From: Alphaproteobacteria bacterium
GTDB lineage: Bacteria > Pseudomonadota > Alphaproteobacteria > UBA7985 > JAUIBT01
NCBI GenBank assembly: GCA_030428255.1
Contig: JAUIBT010000006.1
Span: forward strand, 1 to 64,000
Length of the DNA stretch: 64,000 bases
Reading direction: 5' to 3'
This document shows positions 18,234-27,716 of the stretch, piece by piece; the stretch's first letter is position 1; each line of letters starts with the position of its first letter. Both the position numbers and the translations under genes were made by a program. Under the pieces are notes generated by a model. It was given only the letters and a program-made list of their open reading frames with translations. It was not told the origin of the DNA and made no database searches.

Positions 18234-18647
18234 GGGCCGCGCTCTAGGGCGACAGGCCCAGCGTTGCGTCACTGGCACCGGCGCCGTCCATCTCGCCACA
18301 GCCCTAGACCAAGCGATGCATAGAGCCCTGGGTCGTGGCGCGCTCTTGGTTCAAGATCATACCTTATGCGAACGCCGCGCCACAGTGGCCGTTCTGCGAG
18401 AAGATAATGCGCTGAAAAACAAGTAAAATTATGGCGTGCCAATGGATGGGACGACGCGGCTTTAGTAGTAGCCAGCCGACACCAGGGGCGCTGCCAGCCG
18501 CGCCAGGCTGGCCTCGATGGCGTGCTTCCAGGTGTGTTTGAAGCTTGGCCAAACGCGCAAGCAAAAGCCCCGCAGAACCGCTGAAAATTCAGCGCTCGAC
18601 GGGGCCATGATGCAAAGGCTTGCTGCCTGATTGATCGCGCTTTTGCC
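18234..18647. other. Gene-free region between comEC and sdhB
   Basis: This stretch of about 414 bp separates two genes that converge. It holds the sdhB terminator (18562-18606) and an 8-bp inverted repeat (18243-18250 with 18301-18308) whose 50-base separation makes it a poor terminator for comEC. Open frames on the minus strand show no start signal or protein motif. Confidence 0.55.
18562..18606 (-). terminator. Rho-independent terminator after sdhB
   Basis: On the minus strand GCCCCG ... CGGGGC encloses an inner CGCTGAA/TTCAGCG hairpin and is followed by TTTTGCTT. It lies about 45 bp past the sdhB stop and ends the sdhCDAB operon. Confidence 0.88.
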
Positions 18648-19427
18648 TTAGATCGTGCGCTCAACCATTTTCTTTTTGATCTCAGCAATCGCTAACGCCG
18701 GGTTCAATCCCTTAGGACAGGTCTTGGTACAGCTCATGATGGTGTGGCAGCGGTAGAGGCGGAAGGGGTCTTCCAGCGCATCCAGGCGCTCACCCGTCGC
18801 CTCGTCGCGGCTGTCGGCGATCCAGCGATAGGCTTGCAGCAGCACGGCTGGGCCCAAATAGCGGTCGCCGTTCCACCAGTATGACGGGCAGGAGGTCTGA
18901 CAGCAGAAGCACAAAATGCACTCCCACAGACCGTCGAGCTGCTCGCGCTCCTCTGGCGTTTGGGGACGCTCGCGCTCGGGCATGCGGCTCTCGGTCTTCA
19001 TCCAAGGCTCGATCATCGCATACTGAGCATAGGGCACGTTCAGATCGGGCACCAAATCTTTGACCACCGGCATGTGCGGTAGAGGATAGATTTTGACATC
19101 ACCCCTAATGTCTTCGATCGGCTTGGTGCAAGCCAAGGTATTGCGCCCATCGATGTTCATGGCACAAGAGCCACACACGCCCTCGCGGCAGGAGCGGCGA
19201 TAGGTCAAGGTGGTGTCCTGCTCGGTCTTGATTTTTTGCAGAGCGTCCAAGACCATGGGACCGCACTTGTCCAAGTCCACGTGGTAGGTGTCCAGGCGCG
19301 GGTTCGCGGACTTGTCCGGGTCCCAACGGTAGATCTTAAAGGTCTTGGTGCGCTTGGCGTCTTTGGGCTTCAGGTGTTCCTTGCCTTTGACGACCTGGGA
19401 ATTGCGAGGTAGCGAAAATTCAACCAT
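18648..19427 (-). CDS. sdhB: Succinate dehydrogenase iron-sulfur subunit
   Basis: SdhB carries electrons from the flavin of SdhA to quinone through three clusters. In the 259 residues the [2Fe-2S] motif CREGVCGSC is followed by [12 protein letters not shown] for the [4Fe-4S] cluster and [17 protein letters not shown] for the [3Fe-4S] and remaining ligands, so all cluster ligands are present. It starts 12 bp after the sdhA stop and is the last gene of the operon. Confidence 0.97.
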   Translation of the reverse strand: MVEFSLPRNSQVVKGKEHLKPKDAKRTKTFKIYRWDPDKSANPRLDTYHVDLDKCGPMVLDALQKIKTEQDTTLTYRRSCREGVCGSCAMNIDGRNTLACTKPIEDIRGDVKIYPLPHMPVVKDLVPDLNVPYAQYAMIEPWMKTESRMPERERPQTPEEREQLDGLWECILCFCCQTSCPSYWWNGDRYLGPAVLLQAYRWIADSRDEATGERLDALEDPFRLYRCHTIMSCTKTCPKGLNPALAIAEIKKKMVERTI

Positions 19428-19439
19428 GTCTCTTCGTCC

Positions 19440-21233
19440 TTAGTACACGCGTTTTTGCGGCGGGAAGACCTCGACATCGTCGGTCATGGTCTCAAGCTTC
19501 ACCGGGCGGTAGTCGATCTTGGCCTTGCCCTCATCGTTGACCCAGATCAGCGAGTGCTTCAGCCAGTTTTGGTCATCGCGAGAGACGTGGTCCTCGCGGC
19601 TGTGTGCGCCGCGGCTCTCAGTGCGGTTGCGCGCGCCTTTCATGGTCGCCACGGCCTGATAAGAGAGGTTGTCGAACTCCAGGGCTTCCATCAGTTCTGA
19701 GTTCCAGACCAGCGAGCGATCCGCCAGACCAATGTCTGACTTCTTCTCCCACATGGCGTCAAGGCGCTGGACGCCTTCTTCCAGCGACTCGCCGGTGCGG
19801 AAGACCGCGGCGCAATCCTGCATGGTGCGCTGCATCTCGTCGCGCAGGGCGGCCGGGGCAATCGAGCCTTTGGCGTGGCGCGTGCGATCCAAACGCTCCA
19901 GGGCGCGGTCGTTGCCGGTTGCCGGCAGCTCAGGCTGGGTCGCGCCAGCCACCAACTCTGCCCCGCAGCGCAGGCCAGCGGCGCGGCCGAACACCACCAA
20001 ATCCAACAGCGAGTTCGAGCCCAGGCGGTTCGCGCCATGGACCGACACACAGGCCGCCTCGCCAACAGCCATCAGGCCGGGCACGGGGCTGTGCGGATCG
20101 TCGCCCTTCATGGTGACCACCTCGCCATGGAAGTTGGTCTGAACGCCGCCCATGTTGTAGTGGCAGGTCGGTATGACGGGGATTGGCTGCTTGGTCACGT
20201 CAACGCCAGCAAAGACCTTGGCGTGTTTGGCAATGCCTGGCAGGCGCTTGTTGATGACGTTGGGGTCCAGGTGGGTCAGATCCAAGTGGATGTGATCGCC
20301 CTTTTCGCCGACGCCGCGTCCTTCGCGGATCTCCATGGTCATGGAGCGAGACACCTCGTCACGAGACGCCAGGTCCTTGTAGGTCGGCGCATAGCGCTCC
20401 ATGAAGCGTTCGCCGGAATTGTTGCGCAAGATACCGCCTTCGCCGCGCACGCCCTCGGTGATCAGCACGCCCGCGCCATAAATGCCGGTGGGGTGGAACT
20501 GAACGAACTCCATGTCTTGCGTCGGCAGGCCCGCGCGCAGGGTCATGGCATTGCCGTCGCCGGTGCAGGTGTGGGCTGCGGTGCAAGAGAAGTAGGCGCG
20601 GCCATAACCGCCAGTCGCCAAAATAACCCGCTGTGCGCGGAAGCGGTGAATAGTGCCGTCTGCCAGGTTCCAGGCGACCACACCACGGCAGGCGCCTTCC
20701 TCGTCCATGATCAAATCCAGCGCGAAGTATTCGACAAAGAACTGAGCCTTGTGCTTCAGCGACTGCTGATAGAGGGTGTGCAAAATGGCGTGACCGGTGG
20801 AGTCCGCCGCAGCACAGGTGCGTTGCGCTGCCGGGCCCTTACCAAACTCGGTGGTCATGCCGCCAAAGGGGCGCTGGTAGATTTTGCCGTCTTCGGTGCG
20901 AGAGAAGGGCACGCCGTAGTGCTCCAGCTCGATGATCGAAGGCACGGCTTCGCGCACCATGTATTCGATCGCGTCTTGGTCGCCCAGCCAATCCGAGCCC
21001 TTGACAGTGTCGTACATGTGCCAACGCCAATCGTCGGGGCCCATGTTGCCCAGCGAGCTGGCGATGCCGCCCTGTGCCGCAACGGTGTGCGAGCGGGTCG
21101 GGAAGACCTTAGAAATACAGGCCGTGGAGAGGCCCGATTCAACGCAGGCCACGGTGGCGCGCAGGCCAGAGCCACCTGCGCCGACCACAACCACATCAAA
21201 GGTATGGTCGATAATGTTGTATGCTTGTATCAT
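19440..21233 (-). CDS. sdhA: Succinate dehydrogenase flavoprotein subunit
   Basis: SdhA oxidises succinate to fumarate with covalently bound FAD. The 597-residue protein opens with the dinucleotide fold [12 protein letters not shown], then [11 protein letters not shown] with the histidine that carries FAD. The catalytic region [20 protein letters not shown] follows, and [19 protein letters not shown] closes the FAD domain. The C-terminal helical region ends with RPVKLETM. It follows sdhD by 12 bp and is followed by sdhB. Confidence 0.97.
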   Translation of the reverse strand: MIQAYNIIDHTFDVVVVGAGGSGLRATVACVESGLSTACISKVFPTRSHTVAAQGGIASSLGNMGPDDWRWHMYDTVKGSDWLGDQDAIEYMVREAVPSIIELEHYGVPFSRTEDGKIYQRPFGGMTTEFGKGPAAQRTCAAADSTGHAILHTLYQQSLKHKAQFFVEYFALDLIMDEEGACRGVVAWNLADGTIHRFRAQRVILATGGYGRAYFSCTAAHTCTGDGNAMTLRAGLPTQDMEFVQFHPTGIYGAGVLITEGVRGEGGILRNNSGERFMERYAPTYKDLASRDEVSRSMTMEIREGRGVGEKGDHIHLDLTHLDPNVINKRLPGIAKHAKVFAGVDVTKQPIPVIPTCHYNMGGVQTNFHGEVVTMKGDDPHSPVPGLMAVGEAACVSVHGANRLGSNSLLDLVVFGRAAGLRCGAELVAGATQPELPATGNDRALERLDRTRHAKGSIAPAALRDEMQRTMQDCAAVFRTGESLEEGVQRLDAMWEKKSDIGLADRSLVWNSELMEALEFDNLSYQAVATMKGARNRTESRGAHSREDHVSRDDQNWLKHSLIWVNDEGKAKIDYRPVKLETMTDDVEVFPPQKRVY

Positions 21234-21245
21234 GGAGGCGTGGTC

Positions 21246-21614
21246 CTAGAGCAATGAAATCAGGGAAGCCAAGCCCGCAACCGCGCAGAGCGCAGCCAAA
21301 AAGCGGACCAAGAACAAGAGCGCAATTTTGCTGCCCTTAGCCGAAACGTAGTCTTCAATCACCACCTGCAAACCCAGGGCGGCGTGGTAGAATGCAACGA
21401 TTAGAGTGAGGCCGAACCAAGCAGCCACCAGGGGCTGGCCGATAAAGCTCGCCGCGCCCTCATAACCGCCCTTACTGGCTTGGCACAACAGCAGCAGGCT
21501 GACAGTGATCAACGGCAGATTGGCCAGCGCGGTTAGACGCTGAGCGGTCCAATGATGCAGGCCCTCGTGGGCAGTGCCCAAGCCGCGCACCTGGCTTTCG
21601 AATGAACGTGACAT
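21246..21614 (-). CDS. sdhD: Succinate dehydrogenase membrane anchor subunit D
   Basis: SdhD and SdhC together bind heme b and quinone. The 122-residue protein has the expected three helices at about residues 30-50, 60-85 and 98-120. The motif YHAALGLQVVIEDYV in helix 2 carries the heme-ligand histidine. The start at ATG 21614 has GGGAGG upstream and lies one base after the sdhC stop; longer in-frame starts would overlap sdhC. The sequence itself is poorly conserved, so the name rests on the motif and position. Confidence 0.93.
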   Translation of the reverse strand: MSRSFESQVRGLGTAHEGLHHWTAQRLTALANLPLITVSLLLLCQASKGGYEGAASFIGQPLVAAWFGLTLIVAFYHAALGLQVVIEDYVSAKGSKIALLFLVRFLAALCAVAGLASLISLL

Positions 21615-21615
21615 A

Positions 21616-22044
21616 TTAGAAGCCTCCCAGGAACAACAGCGCCGCGGCGCCCAGGCCAGTAGCCAGAGCGAAGAGAATGACCAGATAGGCACTGGTCTCG
21701 GCGGCCGGAATGCTGAAGCCCTTGCCCGCATCCCAAAACAGGTGACGCACGCCGTTGGCGCCGTGCCAGCCGAGGCCAAATGCAGCAGCGATCATCATCA
21801 GCTTGCCGATCAGCGAGCCTGCAAATCCATTGACCAAGCCAAAGGCCCCAGGGCCGCTGGCCAAAGCTACCAACCAAGCCACCAGCAGCACCAAAACGCC
21901 TGAAAGGGCGACGCCCGCAGCGCGGTTTAGAATGGACACCACTGCCAGCATGGGCAGGCGGTAGACTTGCAGGTGAGGGGAAAGAGGTCTCTTGTCCTCT
22001 TGCGATTGGGTGTCGGCCATCCTTTGTCTCGCTTTCTTATTCAT
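21616..22044 (-). CDS. sdhC: Succinate dehydrogenase cytochrome b556 subunit
   Basis: This is the first gene of sdhCDAB. The 142-residue protein has the conserved N-terminal RPLSPHLQVYRLP, helices at about 40-60, 80-98 and 118-138, and the heme-ligand motif HGANGVRHLFWD. I chose ATG 22044, which has GAGG upstream; an ATG eight codons downstream lacks proper spacing and a longer frame upstream has no support. Confidence 0.94.
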   Translation of the reverse strand: MNKKARQRMADTQSQEDKRPLSPHLQVYRLPMLAVVSILNRAAGVALSGVLVLLVAWLVALASGPGAFGLVNGFAGSLIGKLMMIAAAFGLGWHGANGVRHLFWDAGKGFSIPAAETSAYLVILFALATGLGAAALLFLGGF

Positions 22045-22514
22045 TGGAGCCTCGGGCGCAGGACCGCCGTTCGGCTTTGTAAATCTTTGACTGACATAGC
22101 ACGCAATGTGCGCGCGTCCATGGCCCTGAACCGACACCTTGACGGGCGGGCTCTGCGGCATGACGCGTCAATATACGACTGTGAGTATCCTAACGGCTGC
22201 TTAGCAACAATGCGACCAGCTTGCCCATGTTTTATTTTGCCTGGGTCGAACTGCTGTGTGAACTGTAAAGAATTGCTGCTTTTGGCTTCACTTGATCCCG
22301 GCTACCGACAGGTGGTTTGCAACCTAGCGTCGAGCGCGGCCATCCCACCTGATGAAAAGTGGTGGCGAAAAACGGCCTGTTCGCCCATCTTGGATTGAAT
22401 TTGGCTTGCATACACCCTGTTGCTGGTGACCCTAGTTGCCAAGACTTACACAGGTCGCACGGTTTCACCTGCTGCGCCCCATGACATACCCATTTCGAAC
22501 CAGAGGAATGCCCC
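22045..22514. other. Divergent promoter region between sdhC and the aminotransferase gene
   Basis: A 470-bp stretch separates genes read in opposite directions. Open frames on both strands carry no motif or convincing start. It should hold the promoter of the sdh operon and that of the aminotransferase gene, but I cannot identify conserved operator sites or hairpins. Confidence 0.5.
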
Positions 22515-23636
22515 GTGGCCCAAACGCCCCTTAGCGACGAGTTGATGGAATTCTCGGTGGTCTTCACAGACCGCTCATTGAACCACATGTCCCAGACCTT
22601 CCAGCAGGTCATGCGCGACATTTACGCCACGTTGACGGAGGTCTACGCGGCCAGCGCTTGTGTCCTGGTGCCCGGCGGCGGCACCTACGCCATGGAGTCG
22701 GTGGCTCGCCAGTTCGCCGACGGCCAAGACGTGCTGATCGTGCGCAACGGCTGGTTCTCTTACCGTTGGAGCCAGATTTTCGAAGCCTCAGGTATCGCTA
22801 AATCGGAAACGGTCTGTATGGCCCGACCATCGGGCGATGAGGCGCAAGCGCCTTGGGCTCCGGCCCCGATTGAAGAGGTGGTGGCCAGCATCTTAGAGAC
22901 AAAGCCAGGCGTGGTATTCGCACCCCACGTTGAGACCTCCGCCGGTTTGATTTTGCCCGACGACTACATCGCCAAGCTGGCGGAGGCGGTCCACAGCGTC
23001 GGCGGCCTGCTGGTCTTGGACTGCATCGCGTCTGGTGCCATGTGGGTTGATATGAAAGCGGTAGGCGTTGATGTGTTGATCTCAGCGCCGCAAAAGGGCT
23101 GGAGCGCCTCGCCATCGGCGGGCATCGTGATGCTGAACCAAACCGCGCTGGACCGCATGGCTGACACCAAGACCAGCTCTTTCGCTCTGGATCTGGCCAA
23201 GTGGCACGGCATCATGCAGGCCTATGTCACCGGTGGCCATGCCTATCACGCGACGATGCCGACTGATGCTCTGCGCGGCTTCCGCGATGCCATGTTGGAA
23301 TCCAAGGCCTACGGCTTTGACAAGCTCCGCCAGCGCCAGGCGGCCTTGGGCCTGGGTGTGCGGCAGATGCTGGCGCAGCGCGGTATCGCCAGCGTCGCGG
23401 CACCCAGTTTCGAGGCTCCGGGCGTGGTGGTGTCCTACACCCAAGACGACGGTGTTCACAAAGGTGCCAAGTTCGCAGCGCTCGGCATGCAGATTGCCGC
23501 GGGTGTGCCGCTGGCGTGTAACGAGCCCGACAGCTTCAAGACTTTCCGCCTGGGCCTGTTTGGCCTCGACAAGCTCTATGATCCCAAGGCGGCCATTGAT
23601 AAAATCAGTGCGGCCTTGGACCAAATCGGGCTTTAG
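22515..23636 (+). CDS. Class V aminotransferase (alanine/serine-glyoxylate type)
   Basis: A PLP enzyme of 373 residues, starting at GTG 22515 with AGAGGAA upstream. The fold-type I landmarks are visible: VPGGGTYAMESVARQF near residue 52, VFAPHVETSAG near 136, VLDCIASG (PLP-binding Asp) near 170, and the Schiff-base lysine in SAPQKGWSASPSAGIV near 195. The sequence ends with FRLGLFGLDKL. This pattern fits the alanine-glyoxylate/serine-pyruvate group, which moves amino groups among alanine, serine and glyoxylate. The exact substrate cannot be read from the sequence. Its stop codon overlaps that of the convergent monooxygenase gene. Confidence 0.85.
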   Translation: MAQTPLSDELMEFSVVFTDRSLNHMSQTFQQVMRDIYATLTEVYAASACVLVPGGGTYAMESVARQFADGQDVLIVRNGWFSYRWSQIFEASGIAKSETVCMARPSGDEAQAPWAPAPIEEVVASILETKPGVVFAPHVETSAGLILPDDYIAKLAEAVHSVGGLLVLDCIASGAMWVDMKAVGVDVLISAPQKGWSASPSAGIVMLNQTALDRMADTKTSSFALDLAKWHGIMQAYVTGGHAYHATMPTDALRGFRDAMLESKAYGFDKLRQRQAALGLGVRQMLAQRGIASVAAPSFEAPGVVVSYTQDDGVHKGAKFAALGMQIAAGVPLACNEPDSFKTFRLGLFGLDKLYDPKAAIDKISAALDQIGL

Positions 23637-24892
23637 GAGCTGCAATCATCTCCAAGCGCAGCGAGGCCAGCCAGCGTTTCGGCGCTGCTGTGCTGCCAGG
23701 GTAGCAGTCCGGTTTGCACACCTGCCATGACCCGGGTTTGCGTGCGCGCCAGATAGGGGATGCGCCCGGCCAGCGGCATAGCTATGTTGCGCAGCCAGCC
23801 CCAGGCGCGGGTGTTGCTTTGAAACAGGGGCGTTATCCAGCGGCTGAGGTTCTGGTAGAGCCGTACGTGGGGGCGTCGCTTGGCGTCATAGGCCATAAGG
23901 GCTTGGCTCAGATCGCTGTGCGCGGCCAGGGCATCGGCCAGCGCGGCAGCATCCAACAAGGCCAGGTTGCCGCCTTGCCCCAACTGGGGGGAGGTGGTGT
24001 GCGCCGCATCGCCAATCAGGGCCAAACGCGGGTCCACAAATCGCTTGAGGCAAGTGTCGTTGTACCAGGCCGCGCTGAAGGCCTCAGGGCCGGGCAAGCC
24101 GGCAACGGCGGGCGCGAGTTCGGGCCAAAAGGCCTGAAGGCTTTCCAACCACGCCCCATAGGACTGGCGCCAGGCCTGCAAGCCCGAACGCGGCAGGGAC
24201 CAGAAGACAGCAAATGTGGGCTGCGAGGTCCCGTCTTTAGTCAGGTGAGGCAGGTTATCGCCCAAGGGCAGGGCCCCCATCATCACCCGCGCGCCATCAA
24301 AGCGCTGATGCAGGCGATCACTGGTCAGCGTCTGGCTGTGAACACAGGACCAAATCGCCCCGAAAGGAAACGGCCGGTCGCGCAGGAGCAACCCGCCGCG
24401 CAAGGGCGAGTGCGCGCCGCTGGCATCGACCACAAGATCAAACGGGCCCTGTTCTGAGCATGAGCCGTCGGGATGTTCAAAAGCCAGCCAGCGCCCTGCT
24501 GGCTCGTTTCGGCTGGCGGTGAGGCGGTGGGCTGTACGTGGCGCGGGGCCCGAGGCCTGGACCGCATCGTGCAACAGTCCAAACAGCTCTGCACGGTGCA
24601 TACCGAGCCCGAAAGCTTGCGGCTGCCAATCGGCGTACAGGAGGTCCAGCGGACGTGCGCCCGACCGATCACGGCCATCCAAACCAACCACCTGGGCAGA
24701 GCGCTGCCGAGCCAGCTCCAACAGCCCCAGACGCTGTAAAACCGACTGTCCGGTCGGCTGGATCATCAGGCCGGACCCCACGGGACGCGGCGCTTCAAAG
24801 GCTTCGAAGATTTGCAAGTCATGGCCCTGGCGGTGCAGGAACAGAGCCGCCGCCAAGCCACCAACGCCGCAACCAACTATTGCAATTTTCAT
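23633..24892 (-). CDS. FAD-dependent monooxygenase (UbiH/salicylate hydroxylase superfamily)
   Basis: The 419-residue protein is a class A flavoprotein hydroxylase. It has the N-terminal FAD dinucleotide motif IAIVGCGVGGLAAALFL, the DG-type segment FDLVVDASGAHSPLR near residue 160, and the second FAD motif LIGDAAHTTSPQLGQGG near 290. Such enzymes use NAD(P)H and O2 to hydroxylate an aromatic or related substrate. The substrate is not evident, and no ubiquinone or aromatic pathway genes are adjacent. The C-terminal 70 residues are helical and could be membrane-associated. It ends in a convergent 4-bp overlap with the aminotransferase gene. Confidence 0.85.
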   Translation of the reverse strand: MKIAIVGCGVGGLAAALFLHRQGHDLQIFEAFEAPRPVGSGLMIQPTGQSVLQRLGLLELARQRSAQVVGLDGRDRSGARPLDLLYADWQPQAFGLGMHRAELFGLLHDAVQASGPAPRTAHRLTASRNEPAGRWLAFEHPDGSCSEQGPFDLVVDASGAHSPLRGGLLLRDRPFPFGAIWSCVHSQTLTSDRLHQRFDGARVMMGALPLGDNLPHLTKDGTSQPTFAVFWSLPRSGLQAWRQSYGAWLESLQAFWPELAPAVAGLPGPEAFSAAWYNDTCLKRFVDPRLALIGDAAHTTSPQLGQGGNLALLDAAALADALAAHSDLSQALMAYDAKRRPHVRLYQNLSRWITPLFQSNTRAWGWLRNIAMPLAGRIPYLARTQTRVMAGVQTGLLPWQHSSAETLAGLAALGDDCSS

Positions 24893-24996
24893 GGAAAGCT
24901 TTCCCCTAATCGCCGTTGCGGCCCGCTTTTTTCTTGCCAGCAGGCCAGCGCGCTGGCTAGGCCTGGGTGATCAACGCGAAACCTGAAGGCTCCCCT

Positions 24997-25758
24997 ATGT
25001 CCCGCCCTGACCTCTTGCCAGATCTCACCGATTGCGCGCGCCGTGCAGGCGACGCCATCATGGCCATCTATGCCCAAAAGGACAAGGGGGCTGAGCTGAA
25101 GGGCGACGGCTCGCCGGTGACCTTGGCGGACACGGCCGCCGAGGCCGTGATTTTGCCGGTGCTAGCGCGCCTGACGCCAGATATCCCCGTGGTGTCAGAA
25201 GAAAACGCGGCCAGCCACTCCTTGGCACCGCCGAAGCGCTTTTGGCTCGTGGACCCGTTGGACGGCACTAAGGAATTCATCCGCAGCGAAAAGGACGGTG
25301 CCTTCACCGTCAATATCGCGCTGGTTGAAGACGGTCAGCCAAGTTTGGGCGTGGTCTTTGCTCCGGCGCTGGACCGCATGTTCACGGGCTGTCTGGGGCA
25401 AGGCGCAGAAGAGGACGGACAGGCGATCCGCATTCGTGGTTTGCCCGCCAGCGGCGCTGTCGCGGTGGCCTCGAAATCCCACCGGGACGCGACCACCAAT
25501 GCCTGGCTCGAGCGCCACGGGATCAGCGAGACGGTCTCGATTGGTTCGTCGCTGAAGTTCTGTTTGCTGGCCGCCGGAGAGGCCGACGTCTACCCGCGCT
25601 TTGCACCGACCATGGAGTGGGACACAGCAGCCGGGCACGCGGTCTTGGCGGCCGCAGGTGGCCACGTCACGACCACCGATGCGCGCGCGCCCTTTGGCTA
25701 TGGCAAGCCTGACTATTTCAACGAAGGCTTCATTGCTTGGGCGGGATTTCGTGCTTAG
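24997..25758 (+). CDS. cysQ: 3'(2'),5'-bisphosphate nucleotidase CysQ
   Basis: An inositol-monophosphatase-superfamily enzyme that hydrolyses 3'-phosphoadenosine 5'-phosphate from sulfate assimilation. The 253 residues carry the metal-binding motifs: SEENAAS near residue 68, the core signature WLVDPLDGTKEFI near residue 85 and MEWDTAAGHAVLAAAGG near residue 205. I start at ATG 24997, with GAAGG seven bases upstream, rather than at a GTG ten codons earlier. It is divergent from the monooxygenase gene. Confidence 0.93.
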   Translation: MSRPDLLPDLTDCARRAGDAIMAIYAQKDKGAELKGDGSPVTLADTAAEAVILPVLARLTPDIPVVSEENAASHSLAPPKRFWLVDPLDGTKEFIRSEKDGAFTVNIALVEDGQPSLGVVFAPALDRMFTGCLGQGAEEDGQAIRIRGLPASGAVAVASKSHRDATTNAWLERHGISETVSIGSSLKFCLLAAGEADVYPRFAPTMEWDTAAGHAVLAAAGGHVTTTDARAPFGYGKPDYFNEGFIAWAGFRA

Positions 25759-25871
25759 CCTCGCTCTCCCCACAGGGCCTCTGCGTGCCCGGTCACGCAG
25801 CCTTGATATCCGCGCGTCCTAGGACTTGCTAAGCTGGTGGCCTGTTTTGATCCGATACGGAGGTCGCGCCC

Positions 25872-26276
25872 ATGTCGAAACTCATGCAAAAAGTCAAGTC
25901 CATTCACCTGCCTTTTCTGCTTGCTTTGCTCTTCGCTTGGGCCTCCGCGAGCATGGCGCAAGAGGCGGCGGTCTGGGGCCGCCTGGATTCAGAGCAGATT
26001 GAAGCGGCTTTGACCAATGCTACCATCGACTACGACGACGGAGCGCGTCAGGAATTCCGCGCGTCTGGGCGCACCTACTACGCTGAAGAAGCTGGTCCTT
26101 TGGAGGTCGGGCAGTGGCGCGCGCAAGCCAATCGCTATTGTTCGCAGTGGTCGCCCAGTGGTCCTTGGGTCTGCTATCTGCTGGAACGCGAGGCCACAGA
26201 CGAGCGTCGCCTGCGCTTTGTCGGGGAGCGCGGCGAAATCTATCTGGGCCGCTTGCGAGCGCGCACCCAACCTTGA
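25872..26276 (+). CDS. Small secreted protein of unknown function
   Basis: A 134-residue protein with a signal peptide at residues 1-29 (LPFLLALLFAWASASMAQ). The mature part contains TNATIDYDDGARQEFRASG, then GRTYYAE and the two-cysteine segment RYCSQWSPSGPWVCYLLER, which probably forms a disulfide. The Y-x-Y and W-x-CY pattern recalls short periplasmic proteins of alphaproteobacteria (DUF995-like), but I would not name a family. It stands alone between cysQ and a convergent gene, with GGAGGTCGC upstream of its ATG. Confidence 0.7.
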   Translation: MSKLMQKVKSIHLPFLLALLFAWASASMAQEAAVWGRLDSEQIEAALTNATIDYDDGARQEFRASGRTYYAEEAGPLEVGQWRAQANRYCSQWSPSGPWVCYLLEREATDERRLRFVGERGEIYLGRLRARTQP

Positions 26277-26309
26277 GCGCTGAATAAAGCGTGGCGCGGC
26301 CCGGTCGAT

Positions 26310-27716
26310 CTAATTCGCGGCGCGGGCCAGCAGATCGCGTAAAGCCTGCTCAGTGCGGCGACCAAAAACGCCATCGGGCTCTCCGACAGCAAAGCCTTCA
26401 GCGGCCAATTGCTTTTGGATCTCGAGCATGATCGCGCCAGGGCGTTCTTTTCCCCGCTCGATAAACTGCTGTGCTGCCCAAGCATCGCCCCGCTGTAAGG
26501 CCTGCCAATAGAGCGCAGCGGCGCGCGGAAAGTTGGGCTCAATCGCAGCAACTGCTTGGCCCGCGTCACCTTCTTCACGGGCAGCAACACCGCGCTCTAG
26601 CAAGTCCGCCAAGAACGCCGCTGCGGCCTGCTCGCCGTTGGCGACGGCCTTTTCATACCAAGCCAAAGCTTTGTCTGGGGCTTGCTCGTGGGTCTCGTAG
26701 AGCCAAGCAGTGAGATACTGAGCAAAGGGGCTGCCTTGCTCGGCAACGTACTCGATCAGCGCCAGGGCTTCGCTGGGCCCCTTGCCGGGTACGCGGTTTT
26801 GCGCATAGAGCGTCGCCAGGACGTTGGAGGCGTTCCAGTCGCCTAAAGCGTGGCCGGTTTCAGCCAGCAGGGCAGCCTTGGCGTCATCGTCGCCTTGGCG
26901 CATGAGGCGGTAGGCCAAAAGACCATAGCCAACTGGCAGATCGTCCGCCACAGCGCGGCGATAAAGCCAATAGGCGGCCTTGGTTTCGCCCTGAGCCTCC
27001 ATGATGCGGCCAATGTAAGCAGAGATAGCCCCCAGCTTGCTCGGCACGACCTGCCAGGCCAGCTCACAGGCAGCCAGGGCCAGATCGGGTTGCAGATCGG
27101 CAAAGGCTGGGCCGCCGTATTGCTGGGGCGCGGCCTGCTGTAAGCAGCCGTCGAGACTGGCCTGTTGGTGCAGCGTTAGCGCGGATGCCGCAGCGACTGG
27201 TGCGGGCACTGGGGCCACTTCGGGAGCTTGCACGGGGTCGGACCCAGGGTCGGATGCTAGGGAAGCTTGGGGCTCCGCAGGTGTGCCGCCGGTGGCTGAC
27301 GCTTGCTCGCTGGTCTGCGCTGGGTTGCCGTCTGCTCCAGCAGCTTGGTCCTGTCCGGCGTCGCCTTCTGCCAGAGCCGTCGGCGTCGGTGCCTCCACAT
27401 CCGCTGATGGCAAGGCGGCTTGAGCGCCCGTCGCCTTGGGCTGAGCCTCGCCAGTGGCTTGGCTTGTCTCAGGCGTGCTCGACGCCGCCTCTTGCGCCCA
27501 GGATTGTGGGGCAAGCAGCCCGATTCCCAAAATCAGAGCCAAGATCAGCGCCGAGACCGGAGCGAGGAGCGCTTGAGCAGAAAGACGGGGCAAGGTGATG
27601 GGCATGGGCGCGGGTCCAGTAGCCAGAAGGTTTTGATCAGATGGCGGCATTGTCACAGTCTCGTCGGAGCGCGTCGCGGCGCATCTCGGGGCGGGGGCAA
27701 CGTAGGTTTCTTGCAT
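26310..27716 (-). CDS. Sel1-repeat protein with C-terminal peptidoglycan-binding domain
   Basis: The protein is 468 residues from ATG 27716, which overlaps the upstream capA-like stop as TGATG. A hydrophobic segment at about residues 50-75 (LALILGIGLLAPQSWAQ) could be an anchor. A start at ATG 27605 would turn it into an ordinary signal peptide. A long Ala/Pro/Glu/Gln-rich linker follows. From about residue 205 there are Sel1/TPR-like helical repeats (AYWLYRRAVADDLPVGYG, KALAWYEKAVANGEQAAAAF, AALYWQALQRGDAWAA). The last 45 residues, IQKQLAAEGFAVGEPDGVFG onward, match the PG_binding_1 fold. I infer a periplasmic scaffold tethered to the wall. It is the last gene of a three-gene coupled operon. 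Confidence 0.82.
   Translation of the reverse strand: MQETYVAPAPRCAATRSDETVTMPPSDQNLLATGPAPMPITLPRLSAQALLAPVSALILALILGIGLLAPQSWAQEAASSTPETSQATGEAQPKATGAQAALPSADVEAPTPTALAEGDAGQDQAAGADGNPAQTSEQASATGGTPAEPQASLASDPGSDPVQAPEVAPVPAPVAAASALTLHQQASLDGCLQQAAPQQYGGPAFADLQPDLALAACELAWQVVPSKLGAISAYIGRIMEAQGETKAAYWLYRRAVADDLPVGYGLLAYRLMRQGDDDAKAALLAETGHALGDWNASNVLATLYAQNRVPGKGPSEALALIEYVAEQGSPFAQYLTAWLYETHEQAPDKALAWYEKAVANGEQAAAAFLADLLERGVAAREEGDAGQAVAAIEPNFPRAAALYWQALQRGDAWAAQQFIERGKERPGAIMLEIQKQLAAEGFAVGEPDGVFGRRTEQALRDLLARAAN

Noticed and set aside
18243-18308. 8-bp inverted repeat (TCTAGGGC/GCCCTAGA) after comEC
   Set aside because: The arms are separated by 50 bases and no T run follows, so it is not a convincing terminator.
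18269-18688. Minus-strand frame of 139 codons between comEC and sdhB
   Set aside because: It overlaps the end of sdhB, crosses the sdhB terminator and is dominated by Arg, Ala and Trp without a start signal.
22232-22621. Open frame on the minus strand across the aminotransferase start
   Set aside because: No ribosome-binding site or motif, and it overlaps the well-supported GTG start of the aminotransferase gene on the other strand.
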